A DNA stretch of 17,795 nt, from the NCBI GenBank assembly GCA_964395545.1, contig CAYNAW010000029.1:1-17795 (forward strand), given 5' to 3'. The stretch is from CAYGVX01 sp964395545 (GTDB lineage Archaea; Thermoproteota; Bathyarchaeia; Bathyarchaeales; SOJC01). Position numbers and translations under genes: made by a program. The notes below the pieces were generated by a model that saw only the letters and a list, made by a program, of their open reading frames with translations, was not told the origin of the DNA and ran no database searches. Shown here one piece after another: positions 1 to 7,367 of the stretch; positions within the stretch are counted from its first letter, which is position 1; the number at the start of each line of letters is the position of its first letter.

Positions 1-55
1 TTGAGAGCCTGTGGCCTTCGTGGCCGCGTGGGTTCGAATCCTACTCCCGGCGCCA
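1..55 (+). tRNA. tRNA-Ser(UGA), 3' part (5' end outside window)
   Basis: The segment folds as the 3' part of a class II tRNA. The anticodon loop ends at base 6 and is followed by the 3' strand of the anticodon stem (7-11). A long variable arm follows: TGGCC (12-16) pairs with GGCCG (22-26) around TTCGT. The T-arm is GTGGG/CCTAC (28-32 and 40-44, one G-T pair) around TTCGAAT. The acceptor 3' strand is TCCCGGC (45-51), the discriminator is G52 and an encoded CCA lies at 53-55. A long variable arm with discriminator G fits serine better than leucine, whose archaeal discriminator is A. With a 7-base loop the anticodon falls on TGA at 2-4, reading UCA. The D-arm and 5' acceptor strand lie outside the window, so the isoacceptor call rests on the loop geometry. 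Confidence 0.85.
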
Positions 56-820
56 TCACGTTGTCAAGCCTGAAAGCAGGGCTCTGACGTTCTTTCCTAG
101 TACGCTGTGATTGTAGCCGCCTTCCAAAACGGTGAACACTTGATCATTGCAGTTTTCCTCTGCATACTCTCTGATGGTGCATCCTACCGCTGTGTAATCC
201 TCGGTTTTCAGCAGTCCACCCCAATCACGTTCATGCCCGTCGAAGCCTGCAGACACAGCCACCAAGTCGCACGCCTTCTGAGACTCGAGGAAACGCTTCA
301 AATCCGTCAAGAAATTCGTTCGGCTGTTGCCCTCGACGTGGTGATAAACCACGTTGGGAGTCGAGGCGAAGACATTAGTCGTGCCATCCCCGTAGTGCAG
401 GTCGATGTCCACCACCAGAGCCCGTTTGACCGCACCTTGGCTCCTGAGCTTCTCGACCGCTATGGCTATGTTGTTGAAGTAGCAGAAGCCCCAGCTCGAG
501 TCGGGGCTCGCATGATGTCCAGGCGGTCTGATGAGGGCAAAGGCTGGGGTTCCCTGCACCGCCAACTCGGATGCCTTCAATGCCCCGCCGACCGCTAAGC
601 GAGCAACTTCATAAGTCAACCCTTGCTGCTTCACCCAATCCACGTGGCTCTGTGTGTGCACCAGCAGCAGGTCCACCGCCTCTGCAGGGACGGGTTCGAC
701 AAAGGCAAACAGTCCCTCGAGCTCGTCTTTGATGCATTCAATCCTGCCAGGCGCAGCCGCGGGATCAGACGAGTAAACTTCGTTGTACCTCGGATGATAG
801 ACCACTAACACGGTACGCAC
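56..820 (-). CDS. Histone deacetylase-family hydrolase (AcuC/acetylpolyamine amidohydrolase-like)
   Basis: This is an arginase/HDAC-fold zinc hydrolase of 254 residues. Family members remove acetyl groups from lysines, polyamines or other amides; the substrate here is unknown. Visible landmarks are RPPGHHA (98-104, catalytic His pair 102/103), GFCYFNN (111-117), the zinc ligands D140 and H142 in DIDLHYGDG, the third ligand D194 in SAGFDGH, and the transition-state tyrosine Y236 in GGYN. The usual second His after DLH is Tyr143. The protein is shorter than typical HDACs (about 300-370 residues). I chose the GTG at 820: the long upstream extension of this frame runs into the divergent gene, and a TATA-like box (843-850) lies about 26 nt upstream, fitting a leaderless mRNA. 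The stop directly abuts the CCA end of the convergent tRNA. Confidence 0.88.
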   Translation of the reverse strand: MRTVLVVYHPRYNEVYSSDPAAAPGRIECIKDELEGLFAFVEPVPAEAVDLLLVHTQSHVDWVKQQGLTYEVARLAVGGALKASELAVQGTPAFALIRPPGHHASPDSSWGFCYFNNIAIAVEKLRSQGAVKRALVVDIDLHYGDGTTNVFASTPNVVYHHVEGNSRTNFLTDLKRFLESQKACDLVAVSAGFDGHERDWGGLLKTEDYTAVGCTIREYAEENCNDQVFTVLEGGYNHSVLGKNVRALLSGLTT

Positions 821-840
821 CTCATAGTCTATACTGCGCA

Positions 841-852
841 AACCATAAAAAC
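841..852. promoter_or_regulatory. Shared AT-rich box of a divergent promoter
   Basis: The only AT-rich tract between the two divergent genes is CATAAAAAC (843-851). Read on the minus strand it is GTTTTTATG, a good archaeal TATA match centred about 26 nt from the GTG at 820. Read on the plus strand it could place a start near 873, giving a leader of about 9 nt before the ATG at 882. No experiment supports either start; the call is from spacing alone. Confidence 0.4.
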
Positions 853-881
853 GCAACGTGCCAAGATGACTGGGGCCTGCT

Positions 882-1601
882 ATGCGAAGAACCCAGGAGA
901 TCGCGCTCATCAGCCTCTTCGGCGCCCTCCATACTGTCCTTTCCTTCGTCCCAGGCATCTGGCGCAGCCTCATGATTCTCATATTACCCCTCGAAGGCAT
1001 CATCCTCGGTCCCGCCCGAGGGTTCACGGCGGGCTGCATAGGCTTCGGCGCGGGCTGGACGCTCAGACCCCGAGATGAGCCCATCTTCTTCGGTATCGCT
1101 GAACCCGTCGGCGTCCTCTGCGCTGGGCTGATGGCGCGAGGGAAGTGGCACCACGTGGCTCTCCTCTATGTGTCAATGCTCGTAGCTTTCTTCTTGCACC
1201 CTGTTACGCCGAGCCTGCCGCTCTGGACACTGTGGGATGTCTATGCTGCACTGATTTGCGTTTTTGTTCTCGGAGCGTTGACTTATGGAAAACAACTGAG
1301 CATCAAGATAGACGGGAACGTTCACAAGATGGCAAAGCTTTCGTTCGTACTCGCGCTCATAGCTTTCATCGGGATCGAAGCCGACGTGTTAACAAGGATC
1401 TTTATTCTCGTCCCCCTGAATGGCTACATCATCTGGGGTGTCCCTGCCGAATTTCTTCCCGTAGCCTTCATTGAAGGTGCGTTCCAGACACCGGTGGAAG
1501 CAGTTCTCTCAGTCTTTGCGACAGTGATCGTCGGGATGCCCCTCCTCGACCGCCTGCGCAAGATGAGGCTTTTCGACCCGGATCGGCTGGTTCTAAAATA
1601 G
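882..1601 (+). CDS. Membrane protein, probable ECF-transporter substrate-binding (S) component
   Basis: This 239-residue polytopic membrane protein has about six hydrophobic segments. Its N-terminal pattern is an 'RRTQEIALISLFGALHTVL' helix followed by LPLEGIILGPARGFTAG, as in S components of energy-coupling-factor vitamin and metal transporters. Those proteins capture a small ligand and share an EcfA/EcfT motor, which is not encoded here. The ligand cannot be told from sequence. The ATG at 882 is preferred because helix 1 starts right after it. The gene is divergent from the HDAC-like gene and is followed 53 nt later by the M42 peptidase, which seems to have its own promoter. An unrelated archaeal membrane protein with the same helix layout remains possible. 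Confidence 0.6.
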   Translation: MRRTQEIALISLFGALHTVLSFVPGIWRSLMILILPLEGIILGPARGFTAGCIGFGAGWTLRPRDEPIFFGIAEPVGVLCAGLMARGKWHHVALLYVSMLVAFFLHPVTPSLPLWTLWDVYAALICVFVLGALTYGKQLSIKIDGNVHKMAKLSFVLALIAFIGIEADVLTRIFILVPLNGYIIWGVPAEFLPVAFIEGAFQTPVEAVLSVFATVIVGMPLLDRLRKMRLFDPDRLVLK

Positions 1602-1646
1602 GTTTATCTCCAAGTTCCGCGTTCATATGGAGTTCTCAGCGAGGGA
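1602..1646 (+). promoter_or_regulatory. TATA-like box and ribosome binding site of the M42 peptidase gene
   Basis: GTTTATCT at 1602-1609 would place a transcription start near 1631. GAGGG at 1641-1645 lies 9 nt before the GTG at 1655 and decides that start; the ATG at 1627 is in another frame. Confidence 0.4.
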
Positions 1647-1654
1647 AAACAGAA

Positions 1655-2701
1655 GTGAAGCTAGTTAACGCGTTAGAGAAGCTCTCAAACGCATGCGGCA
1701 TAACCGGCAGAGAAGACGAAGTCAGTGACCTGCTGAAGACCATGTTGAAACCTTACGCGGACGAGATCAGAGTGGACAAGTTGGGCAACGTCATCGCCGT
1801 CAAAAAAGGAGCCAAAAAAGACGCGCCGAAGGTGATGCTTGCCGCCCACATGGACGAAATCGGCTTGATAATCAAGAACATCAACAAAGACGGTTTCCTG
1901 CAATTCACAAAGCTCGGCGGAATCGACGACCGTATTCTCATCGCCCAACGAGTCACGGTCCACACCGCGAAGGGCCCGAAACCCGGCGTCATCGGCTCGA
2001 AGCCGCCCCACATCATGAAGGAAGAAGAGCGGAAGAAAGCGGTCGAAGTCGACCACCTCTTCATCGACATCGGCGCAGCCAGTAAAGAAGACGCCGCAAA
2101 GATGGGCGTGAACATCGGAGACGTCGTCAGCTTCGACACCCGGTTTGCCCAGATTACCGACGACCTGGTGATTGGCAAAGCGTTCGACAATCGGGTAGGC
2201 TGTCTCCTCCTCGTCGAGGTGATGCGACAGCTGAAAGACGTCGACTGCACCGTCTACGCAGTGGGAACGGTGCAGGAAGAAGTAGGCCTCCGAGGCGCAA
2301 CGGTCTCCGCTTTTCACATAAACCCCGACGTAGCTCTGGCATTCGACGTTACGGTGGCAGGCGACGTGCCTGGAGTTCAGGAAGTCGAGGCGCCCGTGAA
2401 GATGAAGAAGGGGCCAGTCATCGGCGTCATGGACGCTGGCCTGATAACCCACCCCAAAGTACTCTCGATGATGGTGACCGCTGCGAAGAAGGCGAAAGTA
2501 GACTACCAACTGGAGACGGGGTTGGGTGGAACGACCGATGCGGCGAGAATCGCTCTCTCACGTGAGGGAGTGCCGTGCGGTGTCTTGTCAATTCCCACCC
2601 GCTACATTCATAGCCCCTCATCCGTACTTTCACTCAGCGACGTGACGAAAGCAGCAAAACTCGCGGTAGCCGCAATCAGCGAAGCACCCAAACACTTCTA
2701 A
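1655..2701 (+). CDS. M42-family metalloaminopeptidase (TET / glutamyl-deblocking aminopeptidase type)
   Basis: This 348-residue protein is the normal length for family M42, cytosolic dinuclear-metal aminopeptidases that assemble into tetrahedral dodecamers and trim peptides released by the proteasome. The metal and catalytic residues are in order: H65 and D67 in AAHMDEIG, the bridging D178 in GKAFDNRVG, the catalytic Glu pair 208/209 in VQEEVGLRG, D231 in LAFDVT, and the late histidine in YIHSP near 318. LETGLGGTTDA near 285-297 is the family glycine-rich segment. Start is GTG 1655 with GAGGG upstream. Side-chain preference (acidic, leucine or lysine type) cannot be assigned by eye. The gene stands alone between an ECF-like gene and archease. 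Confidence 0.93.
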   Translation: MKLVNALEKLSNACGITGREDEVSDLLKTMLKPYADEIRVDKLGNVIAVKKGAKKDAPKVMLAAHMDEIGLIIKNINKDGFLQFTKLGGIDDRILIAQRVTVHTAKGPKPGVIGSKPPHIMKEEERKKAVEVDHLFIDIGAASKEDAAKMGVNIGDVVSFDTRFAQITDDLVIGKAFDNRVGCLLLVEVMRQLKDVDCTVYAVGTVQEEVGLRGATVSAFHINPDVALAFDVTVAGDVPGVQEVEAPVKMKKGPVIGVMDAGLITHPKVLSMMVTAAKKAKVDYQLETGLGGTTDAARIALSREGVPCGVLSIPTRYIHSPSSVLSLSDVTKAAKLAVAAISEAPKHF

Positions 2702-2719
2702 CTTTCTCTTTCTTTTTCA
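2702..2719 (+). terminator. T-rich tract after the M42 peptidase gene
   Basis: A pyrimidine tract with a run of five T begins one base after the stop codon. Archaeal RNA polymerase terminates at oligo-T stretches without needing a hairpin, so this is a plausible terminator. Confidence 0.4.
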
Positions 2720-2831
2720 GGTCATAGACCTCCCACGAGACGCGACGTGCAATGCCTGGGAAAAGAAGTCGAAAGAGAATGATGACCCTTACATTGTGCA
2801 GAAGACTCTCCATACCCCTTCCCGTTCAATC

Positions 2832-2840
2832 GTTTTAACA
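2832..2840 (+). promoter_or_regulatory. TATA-like box upstream of archease
   Basis: GTTTTAACA is centred about 26 nt before the ATG at 2860, the distance expected for a leaderless archaeal transcript starting at that codon. This is the main support for the longer archease reading. Confidence 0.35.
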
Positions 2841-2859
2841 GCTTGGTCCGCAGAGAACG

Positions 2860-3375
2860 ATGGCTAGAGCCTTAGCGCCTCGGAAAGGGATCTGCAAAAG
2901 CAAATTAACAATGGTCGACGATACTCTAGGGGAGAACGCGTTGTCAGGGCGAAAATTCAAGTTTCTGGAGCATCGGGCAGACGTTTACATCGAAGCGCAT
3001 GGCGGAAGCTTAGAAGAAGCCTTCGAGAACGCGGCTCTCGCGACCTTCGAGGCGATGACCGACACCAGTACAGTGCTACCCATGGTTGAGGAGACGGTAG
3101 CGGCAGACGGCTTCGACGAGAAGGCTCTCCTGTACAACTGGCTCGAAGCCCTCCTAGTGCGGTTCGATATGACTGAGAACCTCTACTCACGATTCAAAAT
3201 TGCACCTATTCAGCAACATGACAAGGAGTTGAGGCTGGAGGCAAAGGTATACGGCGAGAAGTTCAACCCTGCAAAGCATCCGTCAAAGGTTGGTGTCAAG
3301 GCGGTCACCTACCACCGCATGGAGATAGACAAGAAGCCCGACAAAGTCACAGTGAAGTTTATCCTCGACGTATAA
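2860..3375 (+). CDS. Archease (RtcB RNA-ligase activating protein)
   Basis: Archease is a small calcium-binding protein that helps RtcB ligate tRNA exons by promoting guanylylation and multiple turnover. The match is clear from KFKFLEHRADVYIEAHG (residues 31-47 of the long form), the EEAFENAALATFEAMTD segment, the acidic DEKALLYNWLEALL helix and the C-terminal GVKAVTYHRMEI strand, a typical archease ending. Three starts are possible: ATG 2860 (leaderless, 171 residues), ATG 2911 (154), and TTG 2941 (144). TTG 2941 has GGGGAG six bases upstream and gives the usual family length of about 140. I list the longest form because of the TATA spacing; the extra N-terminus has no homology I recognise. 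No rtcB is visible in the window. The stop lies 5 nt from the convergent regulator gene. Confidence 0.9.
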   Translation: MARALAPRKGICKSKLTMVDDTLGENALSGRKFKFLEHRADVYIEAHGGSLEEAFENAALATFEAMTDTSTVLPMVEETVAADGFDEKALLYNWLEALLVRFDMTENLYSRFKIAPIQQHDKELRLEAKVYGEKFNPAKHPSKVGVKAVTYHRMEIDKKPDKVTVKFILDV

Positions 3376-3380
3376 ACGGG

Positions 3381-3851
3381 CTATCGCACCAGAAACGTGA
3401 TCTCCTCGACCAGCGTCTCAGGCACCACGTTGCGTTTGCCCCTACGCTTCAGTACCAAGAGCCCCAGCTCCTTCAACGCCATCAAATCCCTGTAAACATT
3501 CTTCACATCACGCCTCACCTTGTGGGCCAACTCGTTGATAGACTCCACACGCATCGTAGCCAACTGATTCAGCAGTTCCACGCGTTTCGGCGTCAATGCA
3601 GCCAACTGCGTTGAGCTGAACTCCCGCGCCTCTTCCACAATGTAATCCAACTCGCCGCCTTCCTCGTAGCCCTTGTAAGCATCGACTAAGCCTGCCCACT
3701 CGAGGTAGGCACTCAGCAGATGGCTCGGTCTCCTCTTCTCGAGGAACCGGTCTTCAAACTCGTCGAAAGCCAGATCGTACTGCTCCTCGAACCCACGAAT
3801 CCGCGTAGTGACTTCTTCCGGCGTCAGACTGCGGACGATCCTTACAAGCAA
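3381..3851 (-). CDS. Winged-helix transcriptional regulator, HVO_A0114/MarR-like
   Basis: This 156-residue protein is built as a helical N-terminal half (about 1-80, rich in Glu and aromatic residues) and a C-terminal winged helix-turn-helix. The wing domain reads LTPKRVELLNQLA (86-98), then SINELAHKVRRDVKNVYRDL (104-123, recognition helix with Arg/Lys/Tyr), then LGLLVLKRRGKRNVVPE (129-145). This resembles the archaeal HVO_A0114-type putative DNA-binding proteins. The only usable start is TTG 3851, because in-frame upstream codons hit a stop. An ATG at 3861 lies at the expected leaderless position under the TATA-like CTTTATG (3882-3888) but is out of frame. Target genes are unknown; the divergent flavoprotein gene is the obvious candidate. 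Confidence 0.75.
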   Translation of the reverse strand: MLVRIVRSLTPEEVTTRIRGFEEQYDLAFDEFEDRFLEKRRPSHLLSAYLEWAGLVDAYKGYEEGGELDYIVEEAREFSSTQLAALTPKRVELLNQLATMRVESINELAHKVRRDVKNVYRDLMALKELGLLVLKRRGKRNVVPETLVEEITFLVR

Positions 3852-3906
3852 CGTCGCTCATGGATAGAACGAGCGTCTAGGCATAAAGATTCTTTGGTTT
3901 ACAAGC

Positions 3907-3916
3907 CATAAAAACT
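3907..3916 (+). promoter_or_regulatory. TATA-like box upstream of the iron-sulfur flavoprotein gene
   Basis: CATAAAAACT predicts a start near 3937. That is downstream of the ATG at 3925, so it argues for GTG 3952 or ATG 3958 as the true start. Confidence 0.4.
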
Positions 3917-3957
3917 TAAAGCGCATGCAGCCACTAGTACCCGTTAGTGACGTGAAA

Positions 3958-4515
3958 ATGAAGGTCATAGGCATCGTTGGAAGTCCGAGAGTCGGAGGCA
4001 ACACGGAAACACTGACGAGGATAGCGTTAGACGCGGTTCAACAGGAGGGGCTTGAAACGGAGCTTATCCGTCTGGCGGGCAAGCGGATAGAGCCCTGCGA
4101 CGCCTGCCGGAGCTGCTCAACGACGGGCAAATGCCACATCGAAGACGACTTCGAGTCCATTTTGGCGAAGATGAAAGAGGCAGAAGGCATCATCCTCGCA
4201 ACGCCGGTCTACTTCGGGGCAGCCACGCCGCAGATGACAAGCCTCATCAGCCGGTTCTACAGCACCCGAGGAAAACCCTTGAAAAACAAGGTTGGCGGAC
4301 CCATCGTCGTCGGTCGCCGAGCTGGACACAACTTCACCCTCGCACAGCTCATGTTCTTCTTCATGATCTCTGAGATGATTGTTCCCGGCTCGACATATTG
4401 GAACGTGGCTTTCGGCCGGGGAAAAGGAGAGGCGGCCAGAGATGAGGAGGGAATTCGTACAATCCAACACTTCGGGCGAAAACTGGCCTGGCTCATAAAA
4501 AGGGTTAACGACTAG
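3958..4515 (+). CDS. Iron-sulfur flavoprotein (NADPH-dependent FMN reductase-like)
   Basis: This 185-residue flavodoxin-fold protein has a phosphate-binding loop at GIVGSPRVGGNTETLT (5-20) for FMN. It also has the compact cysteine motif C47-x2-C50-x2-C53-x5-C59, which binds a [4Fe-4S] cluster in the archaeal Isf family. ATPVYFGAATPQMTSLISRF follows as the typical flavin-contact segment. Isf proteins are homodimeric electron carriers, implicated in oxidative-stress or anaerobic electron transfer. I chose ATG 3958 (MKVIGIVGSP) over ATG 3925 because the promoter box predicts transcription starting between them; GTG 3952 is equally compatible. The divergent winged-helix gene shares the intergenic region and may regulate it. 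Confidence 0.88.
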   Translation: MKVIGIVGSPRVGGNTETLTRIALDAVQQEGLETELIRLAGKRIEPCDACRSCSTTGKCHIEDDFESILAKMKEAEGIILATPVYFGAATPQMTSLISRFYSTRGKPLKNKVGGPIVVGRRAGHNFTLAQLMFFFMISEMIVPGSTYWNVAFGRGKGEAARDEEGIRTIQHFGRKLAWLIKRVND

Positions 4516-4596
4516 ACGAGAAGGCAGGATAGAAAAGACTAAAGACTCGGATCGGCTAACAAGACATCGGCAAAAGGAAAAAGGAGAAGATCCAAG

Positions 4597-4854
4597 ATGG
4601 AGTTAAAAGTCTTCACTTTGCCCACGTGCAAAGACTGCCCCGCCGCTAAGAAAACCTCTCAGGAAATCGCCCAAAAGTACGATTTGACGTATGTGGAAGT
4701 GGACATAGGCAGCCCTGACGGTCAGCTCGAGGGACTCATGCATCAGATCATGAGCACCCCCAGCATAACCCTCGACGACGAAGTCGTCTCGCGAGGAAAA
4801 CTGCTCTCCCCGGAAGAGCTGGACGCTGAAGTGAGGAAACGACTGACCCGATGA
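4597..4854 (+). CDS. Glutaredoxin/thioredoxin-like protein (NrdH-type)
   Basis: This 85-residue thioredoxin-fold protein has a redox-active C11-x-x-C14 (TCKDC) after the first strand and a cis-proline at MSTPSITLDDEV, followed by the LLSPEELDAEV C-terminal helix. Size and motif fit archaeal glutaredoxin-like proteins that reduce disulfides. The start ATG has GGAG about 11 nt upstream. Its last codons overlap the start of the radical-SAM gene by 4 nt (ATGA), so the two are translationally coupled. This pairing is common for ribonucleotide-reductase accessory genes and suggests the protein keeps the activase or reductase reduced. Confidence 0.85.
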   Translation: MELKVFTLPTCKDCPAAKKTSQEIAQKYDLTYVEVDIGSPDGQLEGLMHQIMSTPSITLDDEVVSRGKLLSPEELDAEVRKRLTR

Positions 4855-5564
4855 CTCTGCCCGAGATCAAGAAATTCGTGCCCCTCAGCTGCGTGGACTG
4901 GGACGGGAAAGTCTCTGCAGTGGCTTTTCTGTCACGCTGCAACCTCCGTTGCCCATTCTGCTACAACTCTGCCCTCGTGCTCCACCCTGACAGCCTGGAG
5001 ACAATCCCCTTCAAAGAGGTTGAACGAAGCCTCGTAAAAAGCAAAGGCTGGCTCGACGGCGTAGTTTTGACAGGAGGTGAACCAACCCTCAGTGATGACC
5101 TGCCTAGTCTGTGCAACCGAATCAAAGAGCTGGGCTACAGCGTGAAGCTGGACACCAACGGCACCAACTTCGCCATGGTGAAGCAACTCGTGGACGAAGA
5201 GCTCGTGGGGTACGTGGCCTTAGACGTGAAAGCGCCATTGTATTCAGATGCCTATTCGCGAGCTGTAGGAGTCGAAGCCGCCGGGCTGGTTCCGGAAGTA
5301 GAGAAGACCATGCAGCTTCTGCTGGAGGGCGCGGTGGACTACGAGTTTCGCACCACCCTGGTCCCAGGAATCCACCGTGAAGAGGATGTCGCGCAAATCT
5401 GCAGTAGACTTGTGGGCTGTAAAAAGTATGTTCTCCAAAATTTCATGGGCGGCGTGGAGACCCTCGAGCCGACGCTAAGAGACATGGACCCGTTTTCCAT
5501 TGCAGACATGGAGCGATTCCTAGCGAGAGCCAAGACAACCGTGTTTAACACCGTTTTGAGATAG
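4851..5564 (+). CDS. Radical SAM activating enzyme, anaerobic ribonucleotide reductase activase type (NrdG2/PflA-like)
   Basis: This 237-residue radical SAM protein has the cluster motif C30-x3-C34-x2-C37 within SRCNLRCPFCYN and the SAM-contact GGEPT at 75-79. The later segments VKLDTNGTN and ALDVKAPL are typical of the COG1180 activase family. These enzymes cleave SAM to make a glycyl radical in NrdD or in a pyruvate-formate-lyase-type enzyme. The ATG overlaps the end of the glutaredoxin-like gene. No glycyl-radical enzyme is in the window, so the partner must be elsewhere. A single-subunit activase length and the glutaredoxin partner favour NrdD. The stop codon is one base from that of the convergent AAA+ gene. 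Confidence 0.85.
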   Translation: MTLPEIKKFVPLSCVDWDGKVSAVAFLSRCNLRCPFCYNSALVLHPDSLETIPFKEVERSLVKSKGWLDGVVLTGGEPTLSDDLPSLCNRIKELGYSVKLDTNGTNFAMVKQLVDEELVGYVALDVKAPLYSDAYSRAVGVEAAGLVPEVEKTMQLLLEGAVDYEFRTTLVPGIHREEDVAQICSRLVGCKKYVLQNFMGGVETLEPTLRDMDPFSIADMERFLARAKTTVFNTVLR

Positions 5565-5565
5565 C

Positions 5566-7311
5566 CTATTCCCAAGCGATTTTGCTCAGAACTGAGCCGG
5601 GCAGAAACTCTTCTCTAGACCTGACCGCGGCTTCTTCTACGTATAGCTGAATCGCATACTTCAAAGCGTCTTCACTCACCGGGACATAGGCAAGGTTCGA
5701 CTGGAAGTAGCCCAACAACGAGGCGGCGCAGGCAAACCGCAACGCGCGGTCTTCGAGCCGTGCTGAGAACCGCAGGACGGCCTGAGGAATCTCCTCTAAA
5801 ACAGCCTTTCGGGCTTTCATCAGCATCCGCTGGGCTTTAGGGGTGAGCAACACAGGCTTCGCTGGGAACCTGCCGCGGACGAGGGGGTGGCCGGTTTCCG
5901 CGGCGTACACGAGTGTCAAATGATCTCTGATCTGCTGCGCACCCTTTTCCACGTCGATCTCGCCGAAAGCGAGCCGTATCTGGCTCTCCGCAATCTCAAC
6001 GTATCGCTGTTTCGTGAGCCGGTGCAGGCGGCAGAGCATGCGGTCTTCGATGGCGCTGAAGTTGGGGTCCTGAATCGTCACCTCGTAGCCTCTGCCTAAA
6101 GCCGCCACGTTGTAGTTCACGCTGAAGAAGCTGCTAAAGCGGTAGGGTCCCACGACTTCGCGGTGCATCTCATACATTATCTCGCCCCTCTCCATAGCCA
6201 GCTTCAAAGGCTCCACCATGCCTTTGTACTTGAACCAGTCGTTAAACTCGGGGACAATGAAGTTGAACACCTGGCCCGTGTAGGCCGTCCCTATGCGAAT
6301 GAACCTAGCAGGAGTGATGCCCCCTGCGTAACGGTTACGCCCAGGAACGCCGTGAGGCGAAATCTTCGCGCCGAGCTTGCCTAAGATAATATCCCGCACC
6401 GAGAAACTTTTTCCGGTGCCAGGCTCGCCGAATAACGACAGGTTCCAGCCAGTCCGCATCCCGGTCCTGCCCTTGGCGTGAACGATGTCCACATCTGGCA
6501 ACCCGTACTGCTGAGTGAGGCTCAACAGGCTGTCAAAGTAGAGCACGGGACCGAACAGATCCTTCAGATAGCCTGCAAGCTGCGCGATTGAGAAGGTCCT
6601 ACCAAACTCGACAGTTTCATCGGACCTATGCTTCAGGAGGTCGCTCAGATAATCATCCAGCTCGCGACTCATCTTCTCAACCACACGTCTCTCCTCGTCT
6701 ATAGGATCCGCCTTCGCTGGAGCTTCGACAAATGGGCCGACTTCGATTTTCACTTCTCGAGGAACTAGCCCTAGCTCCGCCCGAATCAGCGGTGCAGTCT
6801 CCTCCAGCACTGTCCACTCCTGCAGCTCCTTGCCCTTGTAAGAAGTCACAACGATCTTCAGCCTCTCCAAGTCTTCCAGAATAACGAGGGGATCAACACC
6901 GTCGGGGAGACCTTGTCTAATCTTCTTTAAGCTGCAGCCTTGGCCGGACTCGGCTAGACGCTTCAGGATGTCGACCGAGGTTTTTCCATATTTTCCCACC
7001 ACTTGCTTGATTGCCGCCTGAATCTCCTTCCAAGAGCCGTCGAGGCGAAGTTCTCCGTTCTCAAAAGTGTAGTGTTGGCCTCTGAACACTTCCCATTCGC
7101 GGATAGCAGGTTTCCTGAAGGTTCCTTCGAGTTGGGCGTCGTTGATGTTTGAGGCGACCTCGAAGGCGGCTTTGTCGGCGTCCATGTCCCATTGGCTGGT
7201 CAGACTGTTGAAGTAGGGGTTGTCAAGGGACTTTCCCAGCGTGAACAGCCTGCTCTGTGTAAGAAGGCGTTTAAGTAGGAGCTTGCGTTCGACAACCTTG
7301 CTGTCAACCAT
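5566..7311 (-). CDS. MCM-related AAA+ ATPase with N-terminal winged helix, unknown function
   Basis: This 581-residue protein has these regions in order: an N-terminal region (1-90) I do not recognise; a winged-helix-like stretch (about 95-175); a Glu/Lys-rich linker (195-230); and an AAA+ module (about 240-560). Walker A is GEPGTGKS (295-302). The segment FIVPEFNDWF (351-360) sits where MCM proteins have the hhhDEFDK Walker B, so the aspartate is Pro354 while Glu355 is kept. MVEPLKLAMERGEI (365-378) then matches the MCM helix before the pre-sensor-1 hairpin, N399 in FFSVNYN is sensor 1, DRML (423-426) carries the arginine-finger candidate, and SARLEDRALRFA (516-527) matches the MCM sensor 2 pattern. 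The gene lies 56 nt behind the coiled-coil gene on the same strand. Too small and too divergent to be the replicative MCM; function is inferred only as an ATP-binding machine. Confidence 0.75.
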   Translation of the reverse strand: MVDSKVVERKLLLKRLLTQSRLFTLGKSLDNPYFNSLTSQWDMDADKAAFEVASNINDAQLEGTFRKPAIREWEVFRGQHYTFENGELRLDGSWKEIQAAIKQVVGKYGKTSVDILKRLAESGQGCSLKKIRQGLPDGVDPLVILEDLERLKIVVTSYKGKELQEWTVLEETAPLIRAELGLVPREVKIEVGPFVEAPAKADPIDEERRVVEKMSRELDDYLSDLLKHRSDETVEFGRTFSIAQLAGYLKDLFGPVLYFDSLLSLTQQYGLPDVDIVHAKGRTGMRTGWNLSLFGEPGTGKSFSVRDIILGKLGAKISPHGVPGRNRYAGGITPARFIRIGTAYTGQVFNFIVPEFNDWFKYKGMVEPLKLAMERGEIMYEMHREVVGPYRFSSFFSVNYNVAALGRGYEVTIQDPNFSAIEDRMLCRLHRLTKQRYVEIAESQIRLAFGEIDVEKGAQQIRDHLTLVYAAETGHPLVRGRFPAKPVLLTPKAQRMLMKARKAVLEEIPQAVLRFSARLEDRALRFACAASLLGYFQSNLAYVPVSEDALKYAIQLYVEEAAVRSREEFLPGSVLSKIAWE

Positions 7312-7367
7312 TCAGGTTTCACGTGTCCGATGCAGGGTTTTTCATCATTCTCGACTGCAGGAGGCGG

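Noticed and set aside
1685..2509. 274-codon minus-strand frame inside the M42 peptidase gene
   Set aside because: It is fully antisense to a gene with intact catalytic motifs and has a His/Val/Asp-rich shadow composition.
2778..2790. ATGATGA resembling a C box of a C/D guide RNA
   Set aside because: No D box (CTGA) or C'/D' pair lies within the following 60 bases.
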